Both the position numbers and the translations under genes were made by a program. From positions 1-5,046 of the forward strand of contig CASBQH010000463.1 of the NCBI GenBank assembly GCA_949127695.1: 5,046 nucleotides of DNA, written 5' to 3'. Source of the DNA: Synechococcales cyanobacterium PMM_0073 (GTDB taxonomy: Bacteria > Cyanobacteriota > Cyanobacteriia > Elainellales > Elainellaceae). Each line of letters begins with the position of its first letter. The first letter of the stretch is position 1. Below the pieces are notes generated by a model. It did not search any database. It was not told the DNA's origin and was given only the letters and a program-made list of their open reading frames with translations. Shown piece by piece: positions 1 through 5,046 of the stretch.

Positions 1-1832
1 ACCTCAGCCCGCACCCCCCAAAACGAATCTTGCTGAAGCGCCGTCGCCAGCGCCCGCACCGCCTCCAGGCCGCCCTTTTTAGCAATCGCCTCAGCCGCAT
101 AGATCCGCGAAATTGGATCAGGGTCATGCTGTAACTGCGCCTTCAGCTCTGCCAGCGGGTATTCCAGCGTCACAGTTTTGAGGTAGGCATTCCCCAAGTC
201 AAAGCTGACAAACTGCGGCTTCTCGGCCAGCGGAAAGTAGAAGCTTTGCTCGTATTCATGCAGCCGCACCGTAAAAGTCTGGAAGCTGGGTGTTTCTGCC
301 TGCACCCTACCAAAGCCAATCGGAATTTTTAAATCAAACAAGCCGCTCTTGCTGCTGCTGTCACCGGGCGTCGCCTGCTTCTGCGTCACCGTCAGCTTGG
401 CGAGCCGGCTGTCGCCATCCCAGCTGTAGGCCACCTTATAGTCGGGATGCCCGCCCCGAAACACATATTGATCAAACAAAAACTGCAAATTGCGCCCCGA
501 AGCCTGCTCAATCGCCCGCAGCAGATCCACGGTTTCTACAGTGCGGTGCGCGTTGTCCTGCACAAATTTCTGGATCGCCTGAAAAAATAGCGTGTCACCC
601 AACTCCGCCCGAATCATGTGATAGACGCAGGCTCCCTTCTCATACAGGTGGCGATCATATAGCTCAATCGCCTCGCGGTAGATATGCGTCACCATCGGGC
701 GGCGATAGCGCGAGCTGTCTTCGCTCAAATAGCTGCGGGCTTCTTCCAGATAGTAATAGGCCGCCTCAGCCGCCCCATACTGGCGATTCGTCCAGAGCAC
801 CTCAGCATAAGAAGCCATGCCTTCTTTAATCCAAGCGTGCGACCAATGCTTGATCACCACCAAATCGCCAAACCACTGATGCGCTAGCTCATGCGCCACC
901 AGGCTCTCCGCATTGCGGTTGTCTAGGGCGGCGCGTTCGTCCAGCAGGCAGCGATCGGTCAATAGCGTGGTGGAGGTATTTTCCATACCGCCAAAGATAA
1001 AGTCACTCACACAAACCTGCGCGTACTTGGGGAAGGCGTAAGGATAGCCATAGGTTTGGCCAAAAAACTCGATCATGGCAGGCGTGTCGCCCATCGTGCG
1101 GCGAGCGTCAGCTTCGCGGCCTTTTTCGACATAGTAAGTCACAGGCTTGCCCTGCCATTCGTCCCGCAGCTCGGCAAAATCGCCCACCGCCAGTGTCATT
1201 AGATAGCTAGGATGCACCTCTTTTTGCAGCCAGTGATAGGTTGTCTCCTCGCCCAGGCTCTCAGTCGAAACCAGCTCGCCGTTCGAGATGGCTAAATACT
1301 GCTTCGGCACCCGCACCCGGATTTCGGAAGTGGCGAGCTGCCCCGGATAGTCAAAGCAGGGAAACCAGTAGCGCGAGTCTTCATCTTCGCCCTGCGTCCA
1401 AACCTGAGTCGGCTTCTCTGGATAGTCAGCCGAAGGCTGAATAAAGTAAATGCCGCGCTGAGGCTTTTCGACTCGGTACTGGATTTCAATTAAAATCGGC
1501 TGCCCTGCCGTCGTGGGCAAGATCTGAATCAAGATCTGCTCACCGTCATAGTCAAAAGATTGCGCTGTGCCATCCACCTGCACGGACTGAATTTGCAGAT
1601 TCACCGCATCTAGCGTCAGTCGCTCTAGGCCATTTCGCACCGGGTTTAGCCGAATCTGACAGCTGCCTTGGTAGCTCTGCTGCGGAATATCGAGCTGGAG
1701 GTCTAAAAAAATATGCTCAACTTGCCCAGGCCGATCGGGCGTGTAGTGAGGTTTGGCACCGGGCAACTCAAATGACTTGCGACCGTTGCTATCATCACAG
1801 GAAAAATGGGCATCAAAGGAAAAATGGGACAT
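1..1832 (-). CDS. M1 family zinc aminopeptidase, partial (C-terminus beyond left edge)
   Basis: The frame is open from ATG at 1832 to the window edge: 610 complete codons and no stop. The family removes N-terminal residues from peptides, probably in the cytoplasm; no signal peptide is seen. Seen: an N-terminal beta domain with FPCFDYP; the exopeptidase motif GGMEN (281-285); zinc motif HELAH (314-318) with the third ligand Glu337 exactly 18 residues later in WIKEG; and LYEKG with the probable catalytic Tyr397. From about residue 560 the sequence turns into HEAT-like helices (DPDPISRIYAAEAIAKKGG). Relatives are about 860-870 residues (from memory), so roughly 250 are missing. GAGGG at 1839-1843, six bases before the ATG, supports the start. 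GGMEN resembles leukotriene A4 hydrolase, and WIKEG replaces the commoner WLNEG, but all catalytic residues are present. The gene lies 204 bp downstream of the debranching enzyme gene on the same strand and probably has its own promoter. Substrate preference cannot be read from the sequence. Confidence 0.95.
   Translation of the reverse strand, partial: MSHFSFDAHFSCDDSNGRKSFELPGAKPHYTPDRPGQVEHIFLDLQLDIPQQSYQGSCQIRLNPVRNGLERLTLDAVNLQIQSVQVDGTAQSFDYDGEQILIQILPTTAGQPILIEIQYRVEKPQRGIYFIQPSADYPEKPTQVWTQGEDEDSRYWFPCFDYPGQLATSEIRVRVPKQYLAISNGELVSTESLGEETTYHWLQKEVHPSYLMTLAVGDFAELRDEWQGKPVTYYVEKGREADARRTMGDTPAMIEFFGQTYGYPYAFPKYAQVCVSDFIFGGMENTSTTLLTDRCLLDERAALDNRNAESLVAHELAHQWFGDLVVIKHWSHAWIKEGMASYAEVLWTNRQYGAAEAAYYYLEEARSYLSEDSSRYRRPMVTHIYREAIELYDRHLYEKGACVYHMIRAELGDTLFFQAIQKFVQDNAHRTVETVDLLRAIEQASGRNLQFLFDQYVFRGGHPDYKVAYSWDGDSRLAKLTVTQKQATPGDSSSKSGLFDLKIPIGFGRVQAETPSFQTFTVRLHEYEQSFYFPLAEKPQFVSFDLGNAYLKTVTLEYPLAELKAQLQHDPDPISRIYAAEAIAKKGGLEAVRALATALQQDSFWGVRAE
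1794..1829 (-). repeat. 18-bp in-frame tandem duplication in aminopeptidase codons 2-13
   Basis: Two adjacent 18-bp units, 1812-1829 and 1794-1811, are identical at 16 of 18 positions. They encode SHFSFD followed by AHFSCD directly after the start Met. The repeat is in frame and lengthens the N-terminus by six residues ahead of the conserved KSFELPG segment. I infer a recent slippage-type duplication, because relatives as I recall them carry only one such unit. Confidence 0.85.
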
Positions 1833-1838
1833 GACCAA

Positions 1839-1843
1839 CCCTC
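1839..1843 (-). promoter_or_regulatory. Ribosome binding site of the M1 aminopeptidase gene
   Basis: On the minus strand GAGGG stands six bases before the ATG at 1832. This favours that start. The frame stays open for some distance upstream, so the Shine-Dalgarno match is what decides it. Confidence 0.65.
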
Positions 1844-1858
1844 GGTTCTGGAGTGACA

Positions 1859-1958
1859 AAAATCGGTGAATTCGGCTCAAAACGCTGCTTTAGCGGCATC
1901 CAGCTGAGACGGTAATGTAGCGCATTACTGTGCAAAATCGGTGAACTTCAGCTGAAAA
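1859..1958 (-). repeat. Pair of imperfect direct repeats in the aminopeptidase leader
   Basis: Two copies lie 75 bp apart, at 1859-1882 and 1934-1958. Both contain the exact 12-mer TTCACCGATTTT on the minus strand, preceded by TTTTGAGCCGAA in one copy and TTTTCAGCTGAAG in the other. About 22 of 25 aligned positions agree. The second copy includes the perfect palindrome TTCAGCTGAA (1947-1956). They lie between the candidate promoter and the start codon, so they could be regulatory or the relic of a local duplication. Confidence 0.6.
1912..1928. repeat. Inverted repeat GTAATG-N5-CATTAC
   Basis: A perfect 6-bp inverted repeat with a 5-base spacer lies between the two direct-repeat copies upstream of the aminopeptidase. 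It may be a protein-binding site or a small hairpin in the leader RNA. It has GTA and TAC at its ends, but 11 bases apart rather than the 8 required for NtcA. Confidence 0.4.
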
Positions 1959-2006
1959 TCTCAGCCCAATCTGGATCAATCGATTCTAACAAACAACCCA
2001 AAGTCA

Positions 2007-2017
2007 TTATGACTATA
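2007..2017 (-). promoter_or_regulatory. Candidate -10 element and shared motif upstream of the aminopeptidase
   Basis: On the minus strand TATAGT (2017-2012) matches the -10 consensus at five of six positions and is followed by CATAA. The -35 region is poor. A start near 2005 would give a leader of about 170 bases for the aminopeptidase. The 10-mer ATAGTCATAA (2016-2007) also occurs in the left arm of the peroxiredoxin operator. The adjacent 13-bp palindrome AGTCATTATGACT (2002-2014) overlaps it. Promoter assignment is an inference. Confidence 0.35.
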
Positions 2018-2036
2018 AGCTATTAGCGCCAAGCTC

Positions 2037-4010
2037 TCAGCACCCGTGACGGATCAGCTCTGCAACCGACCAGGCTTGCGCTACGGCTCCTCTGGGCGCG
2101 TGAGGCGGGTCGCCATCAAACATTTCGCTAATCGAACCCAGGCAAGCCTGATGCTGAAAGTGATCCCGCAGCGGCTGCCAGTCAAACGGCAGTGGCTGAT
2201 TGGGGTAGAAGCGCTGCCAGCTTCGGATAAAAGCACCCAGCAGCCAGGGCCAGACGGTTCCCTGATGATAAGCCTGATCGCGCTGCCAGATGCCGCCCTG
2301 GTATTGGCCGATATACTGCGGATCAGCCGGATCGAGTGACCGCAGGCCGTAAGGCGTTAATAGCCGCTGCCGCGCTACCTCCAGCACCGATTGGCCCATT
2401 GTTTCCGTAAACCCACAGTGGTGCAGCGACAGGGCAATCACGGCGTTCGGGCGAATGGTTCGATCTGGGTAGTCGTTGGGGTCAATTCGGTCGTAGAGAT
2501 AGCCCTCAGCCGGATTCCAGTATTTTTGCAGCGAGGCTTTCACCTGCTCAGCTTGGGTTGCATAGCGCCGCGCCTGGTTCTTCAGCGTTGCGATATCAAA
2601 CGGTAAATCTCCCGCAGTCTGCAAGCGTTCAGCCCATTGATTAGCCCAGCAGAGCGCCGAATACCAGAGCGCATTAATTTCAACGGGCTTGCCGCGCCGC
2701 GCCGTCACCGGAGTCTCAGCCACCACCGCATCCATCCAGGTCAGCGCTACTCCCGGTGCATCCCAGGTGACTAACCCATCAAAGGCATCGACCCGAATGC
2801 TGTAGAGCGTCCCCACCATCAGCCCTTTATAAATTCCCCAGACCACCGGATATTGCTGCACCAAAAACGCCCAGTCCTGACTGGCTTCCAGATACAGCCC
2901 CAATGACTCAATCCACCAGAGCGCGGCATCAATTGAATTGTAGATCGGCTGAGACTCGGCGTCAGGGAAGGTGTTGGGAATTAGCCCCTGCTGGCAATAT
3001 TGGCCAAAGGTCTGGAGTAACCCTTTGGCCAGATCAAATTTGCCGGTAGAGAGCGCTAGCCCCGGCAGCGAGATCAGCGCGTCGCGTCCCCAGTCGTTGA
3101 ACCAGGGATAGCCTGCAATAATCGTCGGGTTTTGGGTTGAGGCGCGATGGACAATAAACTGATCGCCAGCCGCCAGCAGCCGTTGGCGCAGCGGCGTTTC
3201 TTTGCTGCCCAGCCGCAGTTGCTCTAAGGCCAAAGCCTGCTCAAAGCTCTGATTGTTCAAGTTATTCAAGCTGGGAGCCTCTAAACTTTCTAGTTGCGCC
3301 TCCAGCGTTACCGCCTCACCCGGAGCCAGCACCACGACCAGACAGCCCGGACTGTAGAGATCTTCGGTATCCGCCAAGCCGCGCCCGGTTTCTTCAGGAT
3401 AGTGATAGCCCCAGTACCAGATGCCGTCGTTGTAATAGTCGCCATGCGTCCAGCGCAGACTCCAGGGAGTTCCCAAGCCGCCGCTCGTTCGCTTGGCCTG
3501 GAGCCGCAGCGCTTGGGGCTGAGATATTTGCCCAAACTGTAAATCTTGGGACTGCTGCTGAAGGTGAAACACCCGATCGGCAATCAGTGGCCGCAGCTTC
3601 AAAATGGCGGTCTCTGCGCCGTGATAGCGATATTCGATCAATAGCTGCTGCTGACTTGCCTCTGCGCCATGGGGCATCAAGAGCCGACGCGACAGCTGCC
3701 AGTGTTCTTGCCCCCAAGTCCAAGTCGGCACTGGCTCCACCTGAAAGCTTTGTAGCAGCCGATAGCCCTGCGGAGACACCGCACCGCTGCTCCAAAAATT
3801 AACGCCTAGCTCAAAGCTTTTGCCCAGTACGTCAAGCTGAGCATCAAGCCGCGACAGCAGCAGCACCCGCTGGCTAGGCGGATCTAGCGCTGCAAACAGC
3901 CAGCCGTGATAGGTACGGCGGTGGGCATCGCTAACTGTACCGCTGGCAAAGCCGCCCAGTCCGTTGGTTAACAGCCATTCTCGCGGGTCTAAACTGTCCA
4001 TTTCGATCAT
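2037..4010 (-). CDS. Archaeal-type glycogen debranching enzyme (amylo-alpha-1,6-glucosidase, GH133)
   Basis: A complete 657-residue protein, the usual family size. Members hydrolyse alpha-1,6 branch points left in phosphorylase-trimmed glycogen, releasing glucose in the cytoplasm. The N-terminal GDE domain (about 1-250) opens with LLTNGLGGFASGT (13-25) and RTYHGWL (32-38). The C-terminal (alpha/alpha)6-type catalytic domain (about 275-657) carries GYPWFNDWGRD (300-310), YNSIDAALWW (357-366), TWMDAVV (424-430), GKPVEINALWY (440-450), RPNAVIALSL (520-529), YHQGTVWPWLLG (581-592) and SISEMFDGDPPHAPRG (626-641). Conserved acidic residues in these blocks, such as Asp307, Asp310 and Glu628, are candidates for catalysis, but I cannot assign the pair. 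The start at 4010 is preferred over the ATG at 4003 because AGGG (4020-4017) lies six bases before it. No signal peptide or membrane segment is seen. It is divergent from the peroxiredoxin gene. A GlgX-type isoamylase is excluded because it would show GH13 motifs. Confidence 0.95.
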   Translation of the reverse strand: MIEMDSLDPREWLLTNGLGGFASGTVSDAHRRTYHGWLFAALDPPSQRVLLLSRLDAQLDVLGKSFELGVNFWSSGAVSPQGYRLLQSFQVEPVPTWTWGQEHWQLSRRLLMPHGAEASQQQLLIEYRYHGAETAILKLRPLIADRVFHLQQQSQDLQFGQISQPQALRLQAKRTSGGLGTPWSLRWTHGDYYNDGIWYWGYHYPEETGRGLADTEDLYSPGCLVVVLAPGEAVTLEAQLESLEAPSLNNLNNQSFEQALALEQLRLGSKETPLRQRLLAAGDQFIVHRASTQNPTIIAGYPWFNDWGRDALISLPGLALSTGKFDLAKGLLQTFGQYCQQGLIPNTFPDAESQPIYNSIDAALWWIESLGLYLEASQDWAFLVQQYPVVWGIYKGLMVGTLYSIRVDAFDGLVTWDAPGVALTWMDAVVAETPVTARRGKPVEINALWYSALCWANQWAERLQTAGDLPFDIATLKNQARRYATQAEQVKASLQKYWNPAEGYLYDRIDPNDYPDRTIRPNAVIALSLHHCGFTETMGQSVLEVARQRLLTPYGLRSLDPADPQYIGQYQGGIWQRDQAYHQGTVWPWLLGAFIRSWQRFYPNQPLPFDWQPLRDHFQHQACLGSISEMFDGDPPHAPRGAVAQAWSVAELIRHGC

Positions 4011-4016
4011 GATTTG

Positions 4017-4044
4017 CCCTAACTGGCCGATCTAAATTGATCGG
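4017..4044 (-). promoter_or_regulatory. Stem-loop and ribosome binding site in the debranching-enzyme leader
   Basis: A perfect 6-bp inverted repeat, CCGATC (4027-4032) and GATCGG (4039-4044), encloses a 6-base AT-rich loop. On the minus strand it lies just before the Shine-Dalgarno AGGG (4020-4017) and ends 16 bases from the ATG at 4010. It may affect ribosome access or bind a regulator as DNA. Neither role can be settled from the sequence. Confidence 0.4.
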
Positions 4045-4143
4045 TACAGGCCGAGCCAGAGGCCAGACTCTCATTATTTGGCAAATCGCTGTTTTTTGCT
4101 AGGGGCTGATCTGTCAAGCTTTCTGAGCCGATCTGCTGAACTA

Positions 4144-4153
4144 AGGCTAGCCT
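4144..4153. repeat. 10-bp perfect palindrome AGGCTAGCCT
   Basis: A self-complementary decamer centred between 4148 and 4149, ten bases before the large inverted repeat and at or just ahead of the expected -35 position of the peroxiredoxin promoter. It may be a second protein-binding site, though a palindrome this short can also arise by chance. Confidence 0.3.
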
Positions 4154-4182
4154 AGTCACAATCGTTATGACTATGATATAGT
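4153..4182 (+). promoter_or_regulatory. Candidate sigma-70 promoter of the peroxiredoxin gene
   Basis: TATAGT (4177-4182) matches the -10 consensus at five of six positions. TAGTCA (4153-4158), 18 bases upstream, is a weak -35 with four of six. Transcription would begin near 4189 and give a leader of about 40 bases. TATGAT (4172-4177) is an alternative -10 with an even poorer -35. Both -10 candidates fall inside the inverted repeat, which suits repression or redox-sensitive control. Confidence 0.5.
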
Positions 4183-4188
4183 CGTAAC
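4164..4188. promoter_or_regulatory. 25-bp imperfect inverted repeat, probable operator of the peroxiredoxin gene
   Basis: The left arm GTTATGACTAT (4164-4174) and right arm ATAGTCGTAAC (4178-4188) are inverted copies with one mismatch in 11, separated by GAT. It covers both possible -10 elements. Its length, symmetry and place fit the site of a dimeric repressor. Peroxide-gene control in cyanobacteria often involves a PerR/Fur-type protein, and the AT-rich arms are loosely compatible with that, but they do not match the Bacillus PerR box (TTATAATNATTATAA) closely. The cognate protein is therefore unknown. Confidence 0.6.
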
Positions 4189-4215
4189 AGTTCGTTAAAG
4201 TAGACGTATTTAGTT

Positions 4216-4221
4216 AAGGAG
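4216..4221 (+). promoter_or_regulatory. Strong ribosome binding site of the peroxiredoxin gene
   Basis: AAGGAG, a full match to the anti-Shine-Dalgarno core, lies eight bases before the ATG at 4230. It fixes the start and suggests efficient translation, as expected for an abundant antioxidant protein. Confidence 0.85.
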
Positions 4222-4229
4222 ATTCGTTC

Positions 4230-4841
4230 ATGACCCTGACCTACAGTTCCGAAGGATGCCTCCGGGTTGGTCAACCTGCGCCTGACTTCACGGCCACGGC
4301 GGTCTATGATCAGGAATTTAAGAGCATTAAGCTATCTGACTATCGCGGCAAATATGTCGTGCTGTTCTTCTACCCGCTCGACTTCACCTTTGTCTGCCCC
4401 ACCGAGATTACCGCATTTAGTGACCGGCATGGCGACTTTAAGGCCATCAACACTGAAATTTTGGGTGTCTCCGTAGACAGCGAGTTTTCGCACCTGGCCT
4501 GGACGCAAACCGACCGTAAATTGGGTGGCGTGGGCGATTTGGCCTATCCCCTGGTGGCCGACATCAAAAAAGAAATCAGCGCCGCCTACAACGTGCTAGA
4601 CCCTGAAGCTGGGATTGCCCTGCGCGGTCTGTTCATCATCGACAAAGATGGCGTGATCCAACATGCCACCATCAACAACCTAGCCTTTGGCCGCAGCGTA
4701 GACGAAACGCTCCGCACCTTGCAGGCCATTCAGCATGTGCAGTCTCACCCCGACGAAGTTTGCCCCGCCAACTGGAAGCCCGGTGACGCCACCATGACGC
4801 CTGATCCGGTGAAGTCGAAGGAATTTTTCGCGGCAGTATAG
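4230..4841 (+). CDS. Typical 2-Cys peroxiredoxin (AhpC/Prx1 subfamily)
   Basis: A complete 203-residue thiol peroxidase that reduces hydrogen peroxide and organic hydroperoxides, with thioredoxin as the usual reductant in cyanobacteria. It acts in the cytoplasm; no transit or signal peptide is seen. The peroxidatic Cys56 lies in FTFVCPTEI, with the active-site set Pro49, Thr53 and Cys56 in the PxxxTxxC pattern and Arg132 later. The resolving Cys178 is in [10 protein letters not shown], so a disulfide-linked dimer is expected. The loop linked to overoxidation sensitivity reads GGVG (99-102) rather than GGLG. The C-terminal YF motif reads FF (199-200) in KEFFAAV. These changes may alter sensitivity to hyperoxidation. 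A third cysteine, Cys10 in EGCLRVG, is common in cyanobacterial members as I recall them. The gene is probably a single transcription unit: its own promoter and operator lie upstream, a strong AAGGAG site sets the start, and a terminator begins 27 bases after the stop. Confidence in the family is very high. Confidence 0.98.
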   Translation: MTLTYSSEGCLRVGQPAPDFTATAVYDQEFKSIKLSDYRGKYVVLFFYPLDFTFVCPTEITAFSDRHGDFKAINTEILGVSVDSEFSHLAWTQTDRKLGGVGDLAYPLVADIKKEISAAYNVLDPEAGIALRGLFIIDKDGVIQHATINNLAFGRSVDETLRTLQAIQHVQSHPDEVCPANWKPGDATMTPDPVKSKEFFAAV

Positions 4842-4868
4842 CTGCGGCAACTCCGATTTGATCCCTTG

Positions 4869-4893
4869 AGGCAGGCGTTGGCCTGCCTTTTTT
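4869..4893 (+). terminator. Rho-independent terminator after the peroxiredoxin gene
   Basis: The perfect 8-bp GC-rich stem AGGCAGGC (4869-4876) and GCCTGCCT (4881-4888) has a GTTG loop and runs into six Ts (4888-4893). It begins 27 bases after the stop codon. The minus strand lacks a T tract after this hairpin, so it should act mainly on peroxiredoxin transcripts. Confidence 0.92.
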
Positions 4894-4901
4894 GCGGCCT
4901 G

Positions 4902-5046
4902 CTACCTGGCTGGCTCTCCAGCCAGCAAATAGTCGATCAGTTCCGCCACACCCGCTCCGCGCGCCCCTTCGGCCACCCAATCAGCTTCAGCTTTCACCGC
5001 AGGCAGAGCATTGGAGACCGCTGCCGCAAAGCCGCAATATTTCAGC
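4902..5046 (-). CDS. HAD-family phosphatase, C-terminal fragment (N-terminus beyond right edge)
   Basis: The last 47 codons and a TAG stop (4904-4902) of a minus-strand gene. The visible protein contains CGFAAAVSNALPAVKAEADW followed by GARGAGVAELIDYLL. This fits the end of HAD superfamily phosphatases (Cof/subfamily IIB type), where a small residue-Asn-Ala segment, a Val-Lys and an Ala-Asp precede a GVAxLI helix. The catalytic DxD and GDxxND motifs lie outside the window, so activity and substrate cannot be judged; KdsC-like or sugar-phosphate phosphatases are alternatives. It converges on the peroxiredoxin gene with 60 bases between stop codons. No strong minus-strand terminator is seen within the window. 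Confidence 0.7.
   Translation of the reverse strand, partial: LKYCGFAAAVSNALPAVKAEADWVAEGARGAGVAELIDYLLAGEPAR
4909..4926. repeat. 7-bp perfect stem-loop in the last codons of the HAD gene
   Basis: GCTGGCT (4909-4915) and AGCCAGC (4920-4926) pair perfectly around a 4-base loop, inside the codons for LAGEPA near the stop. No T tract follows on either strand, so it is not a standard terminator. With the peroxiredoxin terminator 16 bases away it forms a double hairpin between convergent genes, which may slow polymerase or protect the HAD mRNA 3' end. Confidence 0.4.

Noticed and set aside
290..829. 179-codon plus-strand open frame opposite the aminopeptidase gene
   Set aside because: It is antisense to a strongly conserved reading frame, is rich in Pro, Ser, Arg and Cys, shows no domain, and has no credible ribosome binding site.
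1883..1895. CGCT-AAAGC-AGCG hairpin followed by TTTT on the minus strand, possible attenuator
   Set aside because: The stem is only four base pairs and the T run is short, so it is too weak to call.
1912..1928. Possible NtcA site with GTA and TAC ends
   Set aside because: The spacing is 11 bases, not the 8 in GTA-N8-TAC, so nitrogen control by NtcA is not supported.
2002..2014. Palindrome AGTCATTATGACT as a terminator for the debranching-enzyme gene
   Set aside because: A one-base loop cannot form a stable hairpin and the stem is AT-rich. The minus-strand sequence after it is only loosely T-rich.
3394..3795. 133-codon minus-strand frame inside the debranching-enzyme gene
   Set aside because: It is an out-of-frame shadow on the same strand. 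The main frame carries continuous family motifs across this stretch.
4164..4188. OxyR-type or other LysR site
   Set aside because: The ATAG/CTAT elements are three bases apart rather than the seven-base spacing of OxyR sites.
4672..4980. 102-codon minus-strand frame spanning the peroxiredoxin 3' end and the HAD fragment
   Set aside because: It crosses the terminator and is low-complexity. The HAD-like protein is in a different frame, ending at 4902.
1..5046. CRISPR array, tRNA, rRNA, insertion sequence, prophage or defence genes
   Set aside because: No regularly spaced repeats, tRNA-like cloverleaf, transposase motifs or defence-protein motifs were seen on either strand.

Overview
The window looks like ordinary chromosomal DNA from a cyanobacterium. 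The peroxiredoxin has the sequence character of cyanobacterial and chloroplast 2-Cys enzymes. The M1 aminopeptidase runs into HEAT-like repeats, as in cyanobacterial relatives, and the debranching enzyme is of the archaeal/cyanobacterial GH133 type. A Leptolyngbya-like filamentous lineage is my guess only. No HIP1 octamer (GCGATCGC) was found, no mobile element is visible, and base composition looks uniform.

Layout, left to right. Bases 1-1832 (minus) hold the first 610 codons of an M1 zinc aminopeptidase whose C-terminus lies beyond the left edge. Bases 1833-2036 are a spacer with a candidate promoter, two inverted repeats and a 24/25-bp direct repeat. Bases 2037-4010 (minus) are a complete 657-residue archaeal-type glycogen debranching enzyme. 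Bases 4011-4229 are a divergent promoter region with a strong 25-bp imperfect inverted repeat lying over the probable peroxiredoxin -10 element. Bases 4230-4841 (plus) encode a typical 2-Cys peroxiredoxin, followed by a clear intrinsic terminator (4869-4893). Bases 4902-5046 (minus) are the last 47 codons of a HAD-family phosphatase that converges on the peroxiredoxin.

Functionally this is housekeeping: peptide turnover, storage glucan breakdown and peroxide removal. The genes do not form an obvious pathway. The one thread joining them is a short shared sequence, ATAGTCATAA, found in the peroxiredoxin operator and also upstream of the aminopeptidase. It could mark a common regulator.

I found no convincing undescribed system. 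The points worth a second look are the operator and its partner site, an 18-bp tandem duplication at the start of the aminopeptidase gene, the repeat-rich aminopeptidase leader, a stem-loop next to the debranching-enzyme ribosome binding site, and a Tyr-to-Phe change in the peroxiredoxin C-terminal YF motif.
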